A model generated the notes under the pieces. The model was not told the origin of the DNA. It worked only from the letters and a program-made list of their open reading frames with translations, and searched no databases. A DNA stretch of 64,000 nucleotides, taken from positions 2,666,001 through 2,730,000 of the forward strand of contig CAWCVJ010000001.1 of NCBI GenBank assembly GCA_963799065.1. The letters run 5' to 3'. This document shows, piece after piece, positions 1 through 8,335 of the stretch (position 1 is the first letter of the stretch; the number at the start of each line of letters is the position of its first letter). This DNA comes from JAJPHW01 sp963799065 (GTDB taxonomy: Bacteria > Acidobacteriota > Terriglobia > Terriglobales > Acidobacteriaceae). A program made the translations under genes and the position numbers.

Positions 1-176
1 AAGAGCTGAATATTTTCCGAGCCGGAAGACGGATTCAACACGCGATCAAGCACGGGCCGCAGCAAAATCCAGCGAAACGCCTCGAGGCACCCGACCCCAG
101 CCATTAGAAGGATGGACGCAAGCAGCTGCCACCAATACGGGATCACATAGCGCAGGAGGCGAGTTAATTGACGCAT
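1..176 (-). CDS. ABC exporter, MsbA-like (N-terminal fragment)
   Basis: The gene runs off the left edge and only its first 58 or so codons are present. The ATG at 176 opens a basic N-terminus (MRQLTRLLRYVIPYWW) followed by a hydrophobic membrane segment (residues about 15-35) and the LLRPVLDRVL stretch typical of the first transmembrane helices of MsbA/LmrA-type ABC exporters. These are inner-membrane half-transporters with a fused ATPase domain, often moving lipids. It lies just downstream of rapZ on the same strand. The ATPase half is not visible, so substrate and subfamily are inferred. Confidence 0.6.
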   Translation of the reverse strand, partial: MRQLTRLLRYVIPYWWQLLASILLMAGVGCLEAFRWILLRPVLDRVLNPSSGSENIQL

Positions 177-256
177 GTCCAACCCAGGCGGCGCGGCGCG
201 CGATTTGAAGTCGGCATCAGATGCAAATCCTAGTCTACTTCAGCGTCGGCGCTCGG

Positions 257-1189
257 CTAGCCGGGGCTGTCGCGATGCACAGTTTTGACGCGGTACCCTG
301 CCTTCCGGAGCAACTTGCTGACATCCTCCACCATCATGACGGAGCGATGCTGGCCCCCGGTGCAGCCGAACGAAATCGTCAGGTAACTCTTCCCTTCCCT
401 TATATAGTGCGGCAGTAAATAGATCAGCAGCTTGCTGATGCGATCGATAAACTCACGGGTTTGAGGAAATGAACGAATGTATTTAGCGACTTTCGGGTCG
501 CGCCCGGTAAGCGGCCGGAATTCCGGAACGAAGTGCGGATTGGGCAGAAAACGCACGTCAAACATCAGGTCGGCGTCCTCAGGGACACCATGCTTGAAGC
601 CGAAACTCACGCACGATACGAGGATGTTTTTTTCGGATTCCTGCTTCTGAAAGCGCTCGATAATGTGGGCGCGCAGCTCGTGAACGTTGAACTTGGAGGT
701 ATCGATGACGATGTCAGCGATGGCGCGAATCTTGCGCAGATGTTTGCGTTCGGCGGTAAGCGCGACTTTCACCGAGTTGTCGGCACCCAGCGGATGGGGC
801 CGCCGAGTCTCGCTGTAACGGCGCAAGATCACAGCATCAGCGGCTTCGAGAAACACAACCTGCGTCGGGAGAATTTTTCGTACCGACTGGATGATGCGGG
901 GAAGAGACTCAAGCTGGGAGCCTTCGCGAACGTCGACGACTAAGGCGGTGCGTTGGATTTCCGAGGACTGGCCAACCAGTTCGGCGAAGTGGGGAATCAA
1001 GCCCACGGGGAGATTATCCACGCAGTAGTAACCGAGATCCTCGAACGCTTTCAGTACAGAGGCTTTACCCGACCCGCTCATACCTGTGATGATCACTAGC
1101 TCACCGGGCGAATGAGATGGTTTCACGGGCTGGGCAGCCGAGAGTTTCGGATTTTTCCGGGTGGCTTTCGCTGTTTTTCGCGACGGCAT
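257..1189 (-). CDS. rapZ: RNase adapter / nucleotide-binding protein RapZ
   Basis: A 310-residue RapZ/YvcJ family protein. An N-terminal tail rich in Lys and Pro precedes a P-loop ATPase domain (residues about 30-190), with GMSGSGKAS at 36-44 and DLGYYCVDNLP just after it. The conserved C-terminal domain ends with GCTGGQHRSV, the RapZ hallmark. In Enterobacteria RapZ controls glucosamine-6-phosphate synthase through small RNAs and RNase E; elsewhere it is a nucleotide-binding regulator of envelope-precursor synthesis. The residue after the Walker A lysine is Ala43 rather than Ser/Thr. The gene is followed on the same strand by an ABC exporter gene. Confidence 0.95.
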   Translation of the reverse strand: MPSRKTAKATRKNPKLSAAQPVKPSHSPGELVIITGMSGSGKASVLKAFEDLGYYCVDNLPVGLIPHFAELVGQSSEIQRTALVVDVREGSQLESLPRIIQSVRKILPTQVVFLEAADAVILRRYSETRRPHPLGADNSVKVALTAERKHLRKIRAIADIVIDTSKFNVHELRAHIIERFQKQESEKNILVSCVSFGFKHGVPEDADLMFDVRFLPNPHFVPEFRPLTGRDPKVAKYIRSFPQTREFIDRISKLLIYLLPHYIREGKSYLTISFGCTGGQHRSVMMVEDVSKLLRKAGYRVKTVHRDSPG

Positions 1190-1252
1190 CTTTAACGGAT
1201 GGTAGCAGGGAAAAACTGGCTCCGGCTAGTCCATGCTAGAGTCGGCGATGGG

Positions 1253-2326
1253 TTACGTGGTCGCGAGCTCGGTTTCGACGGAATCGACGATTTGTGCCAG
1301 TTGCTGGCGCTGTTCGGCCGTTCGAAGCGCGAACTTGACGCCCATGCCGAGTCCGGGATGCGAGCTTTGAACCCGTGCGAGTAAGGTGAGCTTGACCGCA
1401 TGGGTATGAAGGATCACGTCGAGAGTGGTTCCGACCGGGTAAGGCTGGAAGGTTTCGATGTACGCTCCTCCGTGTCCTATATCGCGCAGGGTGGAACGCA
1501 GAGGAATGTTTTGTCCGGCACGAAAGACCTGAACCCCCACGTTGCAAGATTTCCGCAGCGGGAAGCGACGATCCTCCAGGGACGAGGCCAGCAACGCCAA
1601 ACCTGCGGCGACATTGGTCGAGGGCATCGTGGGGTGACCGGCTTCCTGCAGACGTTTGGCTTCGGACGCAATCCATTCGCGCAGGGCTTTCCTGGATGAC
1701 TGGGGCAATTCTGCGAAACGGAGTCCGGTTCGACCGGACCCGTCCTGCCATGCCACATATCCGGCAATATGCACTGGCGACCGCTGGCCCGGTAAAGCAA
1801 ACTGCAAGTAGACGCGCCCGGCGGACGGCAAAGGCCGCTGCGATTGCATGGCGATGCCTTCTTCGCTGATATCCAGCAGGGTGGCGGGAGCTTGTTCGAA
1901 GGCGGAGCAGGCGACGGAGGCGGAGCCGGATAGCGTGACTCGCTGACCGGAGCGGCGCTCCCGTTCGATCAGTTCCCGGGCCGCCGCCATGCAGGCATTG
2001 GCACGTTCGTCGGAGAGAGGTTTGTAAATCACAAAGTTCGCACCCGCGGCAAACATGTCGCGGTGACCGTCCTTGGCCGGAAGCAGGGCGAGAACGATGC
2101 AATTGGGCTGGATGGCATTCTGACGCGCCCATGCAATCAGCTCGGAGGCCGCTGCTTCATCAAGGCAATCCACGAGCAACGCGTCGAACCCGGTGGCGGT
2201 CAATAGGTCACGCGCCTCCTCCGTCCCATCGCAGCGGCTGACGTCAATGTCGAGATTGCGCAGCAGTCGGCTAAGTGTTTGCGCCGCCTTCTTGTCCGCG
2301 CACACCAGCAGTGAAGTTAGCGCCAT
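1253..2326 (-). CDS. Receiver-like domain with two PilZ domains
   Basis: A 357-residue cytoplasmic protein with three modules. Residues 1-120 look like a response-regulator receiver domain, with Asp53 (DALLVDC) as candidate phosphoacceptor and Lys102 (VIYKP), but the usual acidic pair is reduced to Asp11. Residues about 125-230 form a PilZ domain (RERRSGQR, then DISEEG) and residues about 250-350 a second one (RRFPLRK, then DIGHGG). PilZ domains bind cyclic di-GMP through an RxxxR and a D/NxSxxG motif; the second copy has Gly for Ser. It lies upstream of rapZ and near pilus genes, so a role in c-di-GMP control of surface behaviour is plausible but inferred. Confidence 0.8.
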   Translation of the reverse strand: MALTSLLVCADKKAAQTLSRLLRNLDIDVSRCDGTEEARDLLTATGFDALLVDCLDEAAASELIAWARQNAIQPNCIVLALLPAKDGHRDMFAAGANFVIYKPLSDERANACMAAARELIERERRSGQRVTLSGSASVACSAFEQAPATLLDISEEGIAMQSQRPLPSAGRVYLQFALPGQRSPVHIAGYVAWQDGSGRTGLRFAELPQSSRKALREWIASEAKRLQEAGHPTMPSTNVAAGLALLASSLEDRRFPLRKSCNVGVQVFRAGQNIPLRSTLRDIGHGGAYIETFQPYPVGTTLDVILHTHAVKLTLLARVQSSHPGLGMGVKFALRTAEQRQQLAQIVDSVETELATT

Positions 2327-2509
2327 AAGTAAAGGATCGTAGGAGAGATGTAAGTTACGTGCAAGTTACCACGGGTCTAGAACGCGGCGTGTGACCTAAG
2401 TCATCTACAGCAAGGCGGAATGACCGGATATGGTGAAACATCGAGACCGGGAACCACGTTCGCGGGTTGACCTGAACCCGCAGATACCGGGACATGAGAT
2501 TGGGAATCT

Positions 2510-2914
2510 ATGCTTTCAAAGGCAAGTAACTGGCTGATGCTCGCCGGAGTGGCGGTTCTCTCGGCGGGATTGCTGTGCGTCCCAGCCATGATCGAACGCC
2601 GGCACGAAGTCGATCTGGTGGCAATGGGTTCTTGCCTGTTCGGAGTGGGCGCCTTCGTGATCGCCTCCGGCCTCTATTTTAAGACACAACTCATGCGCTC
2701 TGAGATCGAGAAGGTGTCGGGACCAAGGCGAAGAATGACCGGGGGGTGCGAGCTGTGTGCGACCGAATCCCAGGTGGTGCACTGCAAAGTGCACCAGCTC
2801 GACCTCTGCGGGAATTGCCTCTCGCAGCACTATGACTTCCGGTCTTGCGCTTACGTTCCGGCCTTGCGTGGCGCTTCGACGAGCAGGCGGGCGGCCCGAG
2901 CGCACGGGGCTTAG
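2510..2914 (+). CDS. Small membrane protein with Cys-rich zinc-finger-like tail
   Basis: A 134-residue protein with no recognised family. Two hydrophobic helices (residues about 8-28 and 38-58) are followed by a cytoplasmic-looking basic segment. The tail carries CELC, HCKVH, CGNC and a later Cys, spaced like a treble-clef or ribbon zinc site. The metal site makes this strand more credible than the overlapping open frame on the other strand. It precedes the minor-pilin operon by about 220 bases, with no evidence of co-transcription. Function unknown. Confidence 0.6.
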   Translation: MLSKASNWLMLAGVAVLSAGLLCVPAMIERRHEVDLVAMGSCLFGVGAFVIASGLYFKTQLMRSEIEKVSGPRRRMTGGCELCATESQVVHCKVHQLDLCGNCLSQHYDFRSCAYVPALRGASTSRRAARAHGA

Positions 2915-3136
2915 GCAGAGGTTGTTCCACCTGACTTGGATGGCCAAAGTGACCGGAGTCACCGCCGTCGATTACGTTACAGAGGAACACTATCCGGACC
3001 GCACCTTTAGTACTTTGACGCTCCTAATCTCCGACCCTACGATAACTTCACTGCGAAAGACGCAGTAAGGCTTTGCAGCTCATCCTCCGGCGGCATGACG
3101 GTTACGCCAACATCGCAGTTGAAAAGGTTTATCGAC

Positions 3137-3790
3137 ATGGCTGGGTTCACCTCAAAAAAGACGCGCGGCTTCAGCTTGATTGAAATGATGATCGTGGTCT
3201 GCATCATGCTGGTCATGTGCAGCTTCGCGGTGGTCAGCTACTCGTCGCTGACCGCGAGCAACGCGATCAATTCGGGATATTCGATCACTTTCTCGGCGCT
3301 GCGGACGGCGCGGGAAAGAGCCATCGAAGAGCGCAAACAGTACATTGTTTGCTTTGGGGCTGCCGCCCCCGCGGGCGCGGCTACACCGCTGGGAGCGCCC
3401 ACGGCACAGAGCGTCCAGTTGTTCCGTTGGGACGCGGGCACTGCGCTTTCGGCGGCGGTGCAGATTAATAACCTGACCTTGCCCAGCAGTGTTCAGTTCC
3501 AGACCGTCACGGGTATCCCCACCGGCGCACCGCCCGACGGATTCGGCGCAGGTTTGGTCGCCATCGATTTCGATCAGGGCATAACCGGCGGCAATAAACA
3601 GCAAGTCATGTTCGAGCCGGATGGTTCAGCGCACGATGTGAACGGAAATTCAAACAGCGGCGTGATTTATCTCGCGAAGAGTTCTCAGTTGTACAGCTCG
3701 CGCGCAGTCTCGCTGTTCGGATCGAGTGGACGAACGCGGGGATGGATTCTAGCCAACAAGTCGGGGGTAGCCACATGGGTCGAGCAATAA
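3137..3790 (+). CDS. fimT: Minor pilin, FimT/GspH type
   Basis: First gene of a four-gene minor-pilin operon. The ATG at 3137 gives a short basic leader (MAGFTSKKTRG), and GAAAAGG lies about nine bases upstream; an in-frame ATG at 3095 lacks a comparable site. Prepilin peptidase would cut at Gly11-Phe12, before FSLIEMM and a hydrophobic N-terminal helix, with Glu5 of the mature pilin present. The globular part fits GspH/FimT pseudopilins, which prime pilus assembly from the inner membrane. The gene overlaps the next by 16 bases. Confidence 0.85.
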   Translation: MAGFTSKKTRGFSLIEMMIVVCIMLVMCSFAVVSYSSLTASNAINSGYSITFSALRTARERAIEERKQYIVCFGAAAPAGAATPLGAPTAQSVQLFRWDAGTALSAAVQINNLTLPSSVQFQTVTGIPTGAPPDGFGAGLVAIDFDQGITGGNKQQVMFEPDGSAHDVNGNSNSGVIYLAKSSQLYSSRAVSLFGSSGRTRGWILANKSGVATWVEQ

Positions 3791-4344
3791 GAAACGTGGA
3801 AATACGCACGAAAAAGCGCCAGAAGGGCTTCACCATTATCGAGACGATGATTGCCATTGCGGTGATCACGATTGGAATGATCGGAGTACTGGGAGCTTTT
3901 GCCGCAGCCGTCGCCTCGACCTCGAACACGCAACTCGACGCCATCGCCCGCCAAAAAGCGACGGCGGCTCTCGAGAGCATTTACACCGCTCGCCAGACCG
4001 ATCAGATCACTTTCCAGCAGATCGCCAACGTTTCGGCGACGCCTCCCGGTATTTTCCTGGATGGCATGCTTCCCCTGACCGATCCGGGACCGGATGGAAT
4101 CGAGGACACCGCGGACGACGTTCCCGCCGCTTCGATTGAAGTGCCTGGCGCCAGCGGAATTCTTGCAGGTACATCGCCGCCGGACGTTATGGTGGGGCTC
4201 AGCAACTTCAAGCAACAGATTCTGATCACGCCGATACCGGGTTACACCACACTGGAACAGGTTCAGGTGACGGTGCAATACGCCACGGCGCAAGGCTGGA
4301 ACCGTCAGTACACGGTTTACTCCCTCATCTCGTCCTATCGGTAA
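3775..4344 (+). CDS. pilV: Minor pilin, PilV type
   Basis: About 190 residues. The ATG at 3775 is preceded by GGGGGT; an in-frame ATG at 3742 would extend the leader and is less likely. The class III signal reads KKRQKG, then FTIIETM, with cleavage after Gly18 and Glu5 present. A single N-terminal hydrophobic helix and a small, Gly-rich globular domain follow, as in PilV/PulI-like minor pilins that join the pilus tip complex. It sits between FimT- and PilW-type genes, the usual order of a minor-pilin cluster. Confidence 0.85.
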   Translation: MGRAIRNVEIRTKKRQKGFTIIETMIAIAVITIGMIGVLGAFAAAVASTSNTQLDAIARQKATAALESIYTARQTDQITFQQIANVSATPPGIFLDGMLPLTDPGPDGIEDTADDVPAASIEVPGASGILAGTSPPDVMVGLSNFKQQILITPIPGYTTLEQVQVTVQYATAQGWNRQYTVYSLISSYR

Positions 4345-4360
4345 ACGCTGAGAGGCAACC

Positions 4361-5473
4361 ATGAAATTTATGAAATCGAACGCGCAACGCGGTTTTAGCT
4401 TGATGGAATTGCTGATCGGCATGGCGGTGGGACTCGTCGTCCTGGGCGCAGCCACGTCGCTCTTCAAGACGGGCATGGACGCGACCAACTTCGTGGAGCA
4501 GCGGGGAGACATGGAGGAAGACGCCCGCGCCGCGCTTAACCTGATCGCTAAAGACGCTTCGATGGCCGGCTCTGGCCTGCCTTCGGGAGGATTGACTTTG
4601 CCGTACGGCGGTGCCAGCACCGGCGTTTCGTTGTTCGCCGTAGACCAAAGCGGCAAAGCTTGGCTGAACAACAACCACTACGTCAACGGTCTGGTCAATG
4701 GAGTAAACGTCAACAACTACATGTATGGCATCATCCCGGGAGCGGGCAACGGCATGGAAAAGGGCGGTCCTGCGCTCATTCCAGCTACGAACACAGCCGC
4801 CGACGAAGCCACGTTTGTTTATGTGGATTATAGTTTTCCGCTGAATCAATACACCTTCACAGTCAACGCAAACGGAGTAGAGATTGACAACGTCGCCCCT
4901 CCGGTGGGAGCGCCGCCGGGATTTCCGGCGATTCAAAGTCCGACCGGGCTCGTGCTGGGAGATCTGTTGCTGATCTCGCAAAACCAGAGCTATGCCGTAG
5001 TCGAAATCACTGGAATCAATCCCGGAGGCACGACCATTACGTTTGCCGCGGGGGACGCGCTTAACATCAATCAACCGGGCGCGGCCAGCGGCAATCTCAA
5101 GTATCTCCAGCAGAACGGCGGAGGCAGCACCGCCGTCGCCTACCGCATTTATGCGGTTACGTATTTCGTCGAAGTTCCGGCGAACGGCCAGTTGCCGCGT
5201 CTCATGCGCCAGGTCAACGGCCAGACCCCGGTGCCGGTCGCGGATAACATCATCGCGCTGACCTTCAACTACGATCTCTGCACGGCAACCCCGGTGGCGG
5301 GATGCGCGGGCCAATCGAACCCGATCGCCGCGGGCTATTCGCCCAATCAGATCGAAAAAGTAAACATCACGGTCGAAGGCCAGAGTCCGACGTCTTACGG
5401 GAATAAATCGCGCAGCACGGCGCTGGCGACTTCGGTCAGCACGCGCAACTTGACCTTCAAGAATCGTTATTGA
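4361..5473 (+). CDS. pilW: Minor pilin, PilW type
   Basis: A 370-residue PilW-family protein. The leader MKFMKSNAQRG is cut before FSLMELLIG, leaving a methylated Phe and Glu5 at the mature N-terminus. The hydrophobic helix is followed by DARAALNLIAKDASMAGSG, a stretch typical of PilW/PulJ proteins, and a large C-terminal globular domain with two Cys near the end that could form a disulfide. It is translated immediately after pilV (16-base gap), and its stop lies 44 bases before the chosen start of the next gene. Confidence 0.88.
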   Translation: MKFMKSNAQRGFSLMELLIGMAVGLVVLGAATSLFKTGMDATNFVEQRGDMEEDARAALNLIAKDASMAGSGLPSGGLTLPYGGASTGVSLFAVDQSGKAWLNNNHYVNGLVNGVNVNNYMYGIIPGAGNGMEKGGPALIPATNTAADEATFVYVDYSFPLNQYTFTVNANGVEIDNVAPPVGAPPGFPAIQSPTGLVLGDLLLISQNQSYAVVEITGINPGGTTITFAAGDALNINQPGAASGNLKYLQQNGGGSTAVAYRIYAVTYFVEVPANGQLPRLMRQVNGQTPVPVADNIIALTFNYDLCTATPVAGCAGQSNPIAAGYSPNQIEKVNITVEGQSPTSYGNKSRSTALATSVSTRNLTFKNRY

Positions 5474-5517
5474 CGAAATCGTTGCACAGAAACTTTTTTC
5501 CGTGGGGAGAGCTTGGC

Positions 5518-8208
5518 ATGAAGAGAGTCGATATGAGCGAGACCATGAAAACCAAAAAGTCATTGCGTAATCAGCGGGGATTCACCCTTATCGCCAGTCT
5601 CTTGATGATGGTGCTGCTGTCGGGGCTGGCGGTCGGTCTGATGTATATGACTACGACCGCGAGCCACATCGGTGGCAACGACATGCAAGCCAACCTGGCT
5701 TTCTATGCGGCGGAATCGGGCATGGAAAAAATGACCGCCGATCTCGGCGCGCTTTACGCCACGACTCTTTCGCCCACGCCTGCGCAGTTGAGCGCGATCG
5801 CGACCCTTCCTCCAACGCCAGCGGAAGTCCCGAATGTCACCTATCAAGAGAGCATCACCTGGCCGGGCGCTCCCGGCAATCCGGTGACCACGACGGCGGT
5901 TATTAGCCAGGGTGCGAACCAGGGTCTGACGGCCGAAATCATTCCGCTGACTCTGAGCGCGACCGCAACGACCGTGGCGGGGGCCAATGCCAGCTTGAAC
6001 CGCAACATCGAGGTCGCGCTGATCCCCGTGTTCCAGTTTGGCGTGTTCTCGGATAGCGATCTCAGTTACTTTGCCGGCCCCGTTTTCGACTTCCAGGGCC
6101 GTATTCACACGAACGGCAATTTGTATTTGGCGGCGAACTCCGGCCCGCTGATTGCCGACGGTAAAGTTACCGCCTTTGGTCAGGTGATACGCGATCGCCT
6201 GGCGAACAACTACAGCAGCGGCGGATCGTACCAAGGAAATGTATACGTTCCCAACGTCACGGGCGGGTGCGACACCTATAGCGGAAGCGGTGCGCCTCCT
6301 GCGTCCTGCGGCTTGCTTACCCTGACCGACGGCAGTTGGTCGGGGGGCATTCCGCCGCAAAGCGGTGCGGCCGTAAGTACATGGCTCAACACTTCTACCG
6401 TCACCTTCAATGGATTCATCGGAAACGCCGGCTCCACCGGCGTGCAACAGCTCAACCTGCCGTTTGCCGGTCCCGGGGTTTCTCAGGCGCAAGTGATTCG
6501 TAAGCCAGTGGCGGGGGAGGTCTCCACTTCCACCATCGGCACTTCCCGCGAATACAACAAAGCCAACATCCGCATTCTGTTCGCAAGCACACAGGCGGAC
6601 TTGCATCCTGAACGCGGTCCCCTCGGCGACGGACAGGACGTCGATTTGACCAACGGGGGCGCGCTGGGATTGTCCTACAACATACCCGGGGTTGGGCAAA
6701 CGTACATCGCCGAAGGAAGCACCACACAGGGCGATGGCGCGTGGGTCAAGCCGCTTGGTACGGCAGCGAGCCCCTGGCCTTTGGTAGACGGATGGCTGCG
6801 GGTGGAGTACCTCAACACGGCTGGAAACTGGGTTGGAATCACCACCGAATGGCTACAATTAGGATTCGCCCGCGGTATCACCATCCCCAGCACTCCTCTC
6901 AATGGCAACAACGTTCATCCCAATGCCATTTTGATCCTGCAGGAACAGGCCGACAGGAACGGGGACGGGCAAATTACGAATGGCGCATTGCCGGGCGGCG
7001 ATAACCCTGTAGCAATCACAGGGGCAAATTCCAAGTATGGCTTTTATCCGATCAATTTTTATGACCCACGCGAGGGCTTCCCGCACGACGCCACCCCCAC
7101 CGGGTTCACACAGACCCAGTGCTATACCAACGGCGTGATGGGCGCCGTAGAGCTAGACGTGGGCAATCTTAATCAGTGGCTTACCGGCGGAATCCCGGGC
7201 AGCGGTGCGCTGGTGAATTATGCCCCGCAAAACGGCTATCTGGTGTACTTTTCGGACCGTCGCGGCATGATTGCCGATCCCAACGTCACACCGGTCGCGA
7301 CCAGCGGCGAGTCTGGGATTGAAGACGTCATCAATTCCAGCAGCGCGACGCAAATGCCGGACGGCGTTCTCGAACCGGTTAACCCAGGCTACAACAACAA
7401 CGACCTGCTCTCTCCCGAAGACGTTGATGGAAACGGTCGGCTCGACAACTGGGGAGAAGCGAACGTCGGAAACGGTTTTGGGGTTAACACCAACACGGTT
7501 CCGCCCAATCCGTTTGTCGCCATCAGTTGCGCAGCAGTTAACGCGGTCAACGGTCGCGCCAATAAAGTCACGGGCGCGCGCCACGTGCTTCGCCTTATCG
7601 ACGGGGGATTGGGAAATCTTCCTGTACGCCCGGACACAGGCGGTGGCGGCTTCACCGTCGCTTCGGAAAATCCGCTTTACATTCAGGGAAACTACAACTC
7701 CAACGCGGGCGATCCGTTCTGGTCCAATCCCCAGACGGCCACCGATATTCCGCACTCCAACGCTTCAATCATTGCGGACGCGGTATCGCTGCAATCGACG
7801 GCATGGTCGGACTTGACCTCGATGTTGAATCCGCATACCTTGAGCGCCAGAATACCGGTTTCGACCTACTACCGTACCGCGATTGCGGGTGGCAAGAACC
7901 GGAACTTCCCCGAACCCGCAGGCGCGACCGGAGCCGACGTGGGCACCGATGGCGGAGTCCATAATTTCCTTCGCTACATGGAAAACTGGGGCGGCATCAA
8001 CCTCTATTACAGAGGTTCGCTGGTTAGCCTGTATTATGCCCAGTACAACACTGGGACTTACAAGTGCTGCACTCTGGTGTACGGGGCGCCCGGTCGTAAG
8101 TATTACTTCGATACGGAGTTCCTCAATCCCGCCAACTTGCCGCCTGGTACGCCAGAGTTGCAGGATATCGACAATCTGAGCTACTGGCAGAACCTGCAAG
8201 CCTACTAA
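5518..8208 (+). CDS. Very long PilX-like minor pilin with Ca-binding-type loops
   Basis: About 896 residues. The ATG at 5518 is preceded by GGGGAGA; an in-frame TTG at 5470 overlaps the pilW stop and is less likely. The leader ends RNQRG, then FTLIASLLMMVLLSG, a class III signal lacking Glu5 as in PilX/GspK proteins. FYAAESGMEKM is the classic PilX N-terminal motif. Most PilX proteins have under 250 residues, so the roughly 800-residue C-terminal region is unusual. It contains two EF-hand or dockerin-like loops, DRNGDGQI (about 478) and DVDGNGRLD (about 635). No PilY1 gene is visible nearby, so this protein may supply a tip-adhesin or calcium-switch role; that is inference. Confidence 0.8.
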   Translation: MKRVDMSETMKTKKSLRNQRGFTLIASLLMMVLLSGLAVGLMYMTTTASHIGGNDMQANLAFYAAESGMEKMTADLGALYATTLSPTPAQLSAIATLPPTPAEVPNVTYQESITWPGAPGNPVTTTAVISQGANQGLTAEIIPLTLSATATTVAGANASLNRNIEVALIPVFQFGVFSDSDLSYFAGPVFDFQGRIHTNGNLYLAANSGPLIADGKVTAFGQVIRDRLANNYSSGGSYQGNVYVPNVTGGCDTYSGSGAPPASCGLLTLTDGSWSGGIPPQSGAAVSTWLNTSTVTFNGFIGNAGSTGVQQLNLPFAGPGVSQAQVIRKPVAGEVSTSTIGTSREYNKANIRILFASTQADLHPERGPLGDGQDVDLTNGGALGLSYNIPGVGQTYIAEGSTTQGDGAWVKPLGTAASPWPLVDGWLRVEYLNTAGNWVGITTEWLQLGFARGITIPSTPLNGNNVHPNAILILQEQADRNGDGQITNGALPGGDNPVAITGANSKYGFYPINFYDPREGFPHDATPTGFTQTQCYTNGVMGAVELDVGNLNQWLTGGIPGSGALVNYAPQNGYLVYFSDRRGMIADPNVTPVATSGESGIEDVINSSSATQMPDGVLEPVNPGYNNNDLLSPEDVDGNGRLDNWGEANVGNGFGVNTNTVPPNPFVAISCAAVNAVNGRANKVTGARHVLRLIDGGLGNLPVRPDTGGGGFTVASENPLYIQGNYNSNAGDPFWSNPQTATDIPHSNASIIADAVSLQSTAWSDLTSMLNPHTLSARIPVSTYYRTAIAGGKNRNFPEPAGATGADVGTDGGVHNFLRYMENWGGINLYYRGSLVSLYYAQYNTGTYKCCTLVYGAPGRKYYFDTEFLNPANLPPGTPELQDIDNLSYWQNLQAY

Positions 8209-8222
8209 TTTGCCTGCAACCG

Positions 8223-8259
8223 GCCCCGATTCCGCTACGGCGGGGTCGGGGCTTTTTTT
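8223..8259 (+). terminator. Rho-independent terminator of the minor-pilin operon
   Basis: A 13-bp stem (8223-8235 with 8240-8252, including two G-U pairs) closes a four-base loop and is followed directly by seven T. It lies 14 bases after the stop of the PilX-like gene, which supports one transcript for the four pilin genes. Confidence 0.9.
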
Positions 8260-8335
8260 GTGGTTCCACTTCGTCATCCATTCGCCATTGGAAGGTTGTC
8301 GATTGTTATAGAATCGGGTATTCAGGGAACTCCTT

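Noticed and set aside
2516..2962. 148-codon open frame on the minus strand
   Set aside because: Opposite the two-helix zinc-finger-like protein at 2510-2914, which has the more protein-like pattern.
4325..5563. 412-codon open frame on the minus strand
   Set aside because: It is opposite pilW, which has a clear prepilin leader and family motifs; the long frame follows from GC-rich codon use.
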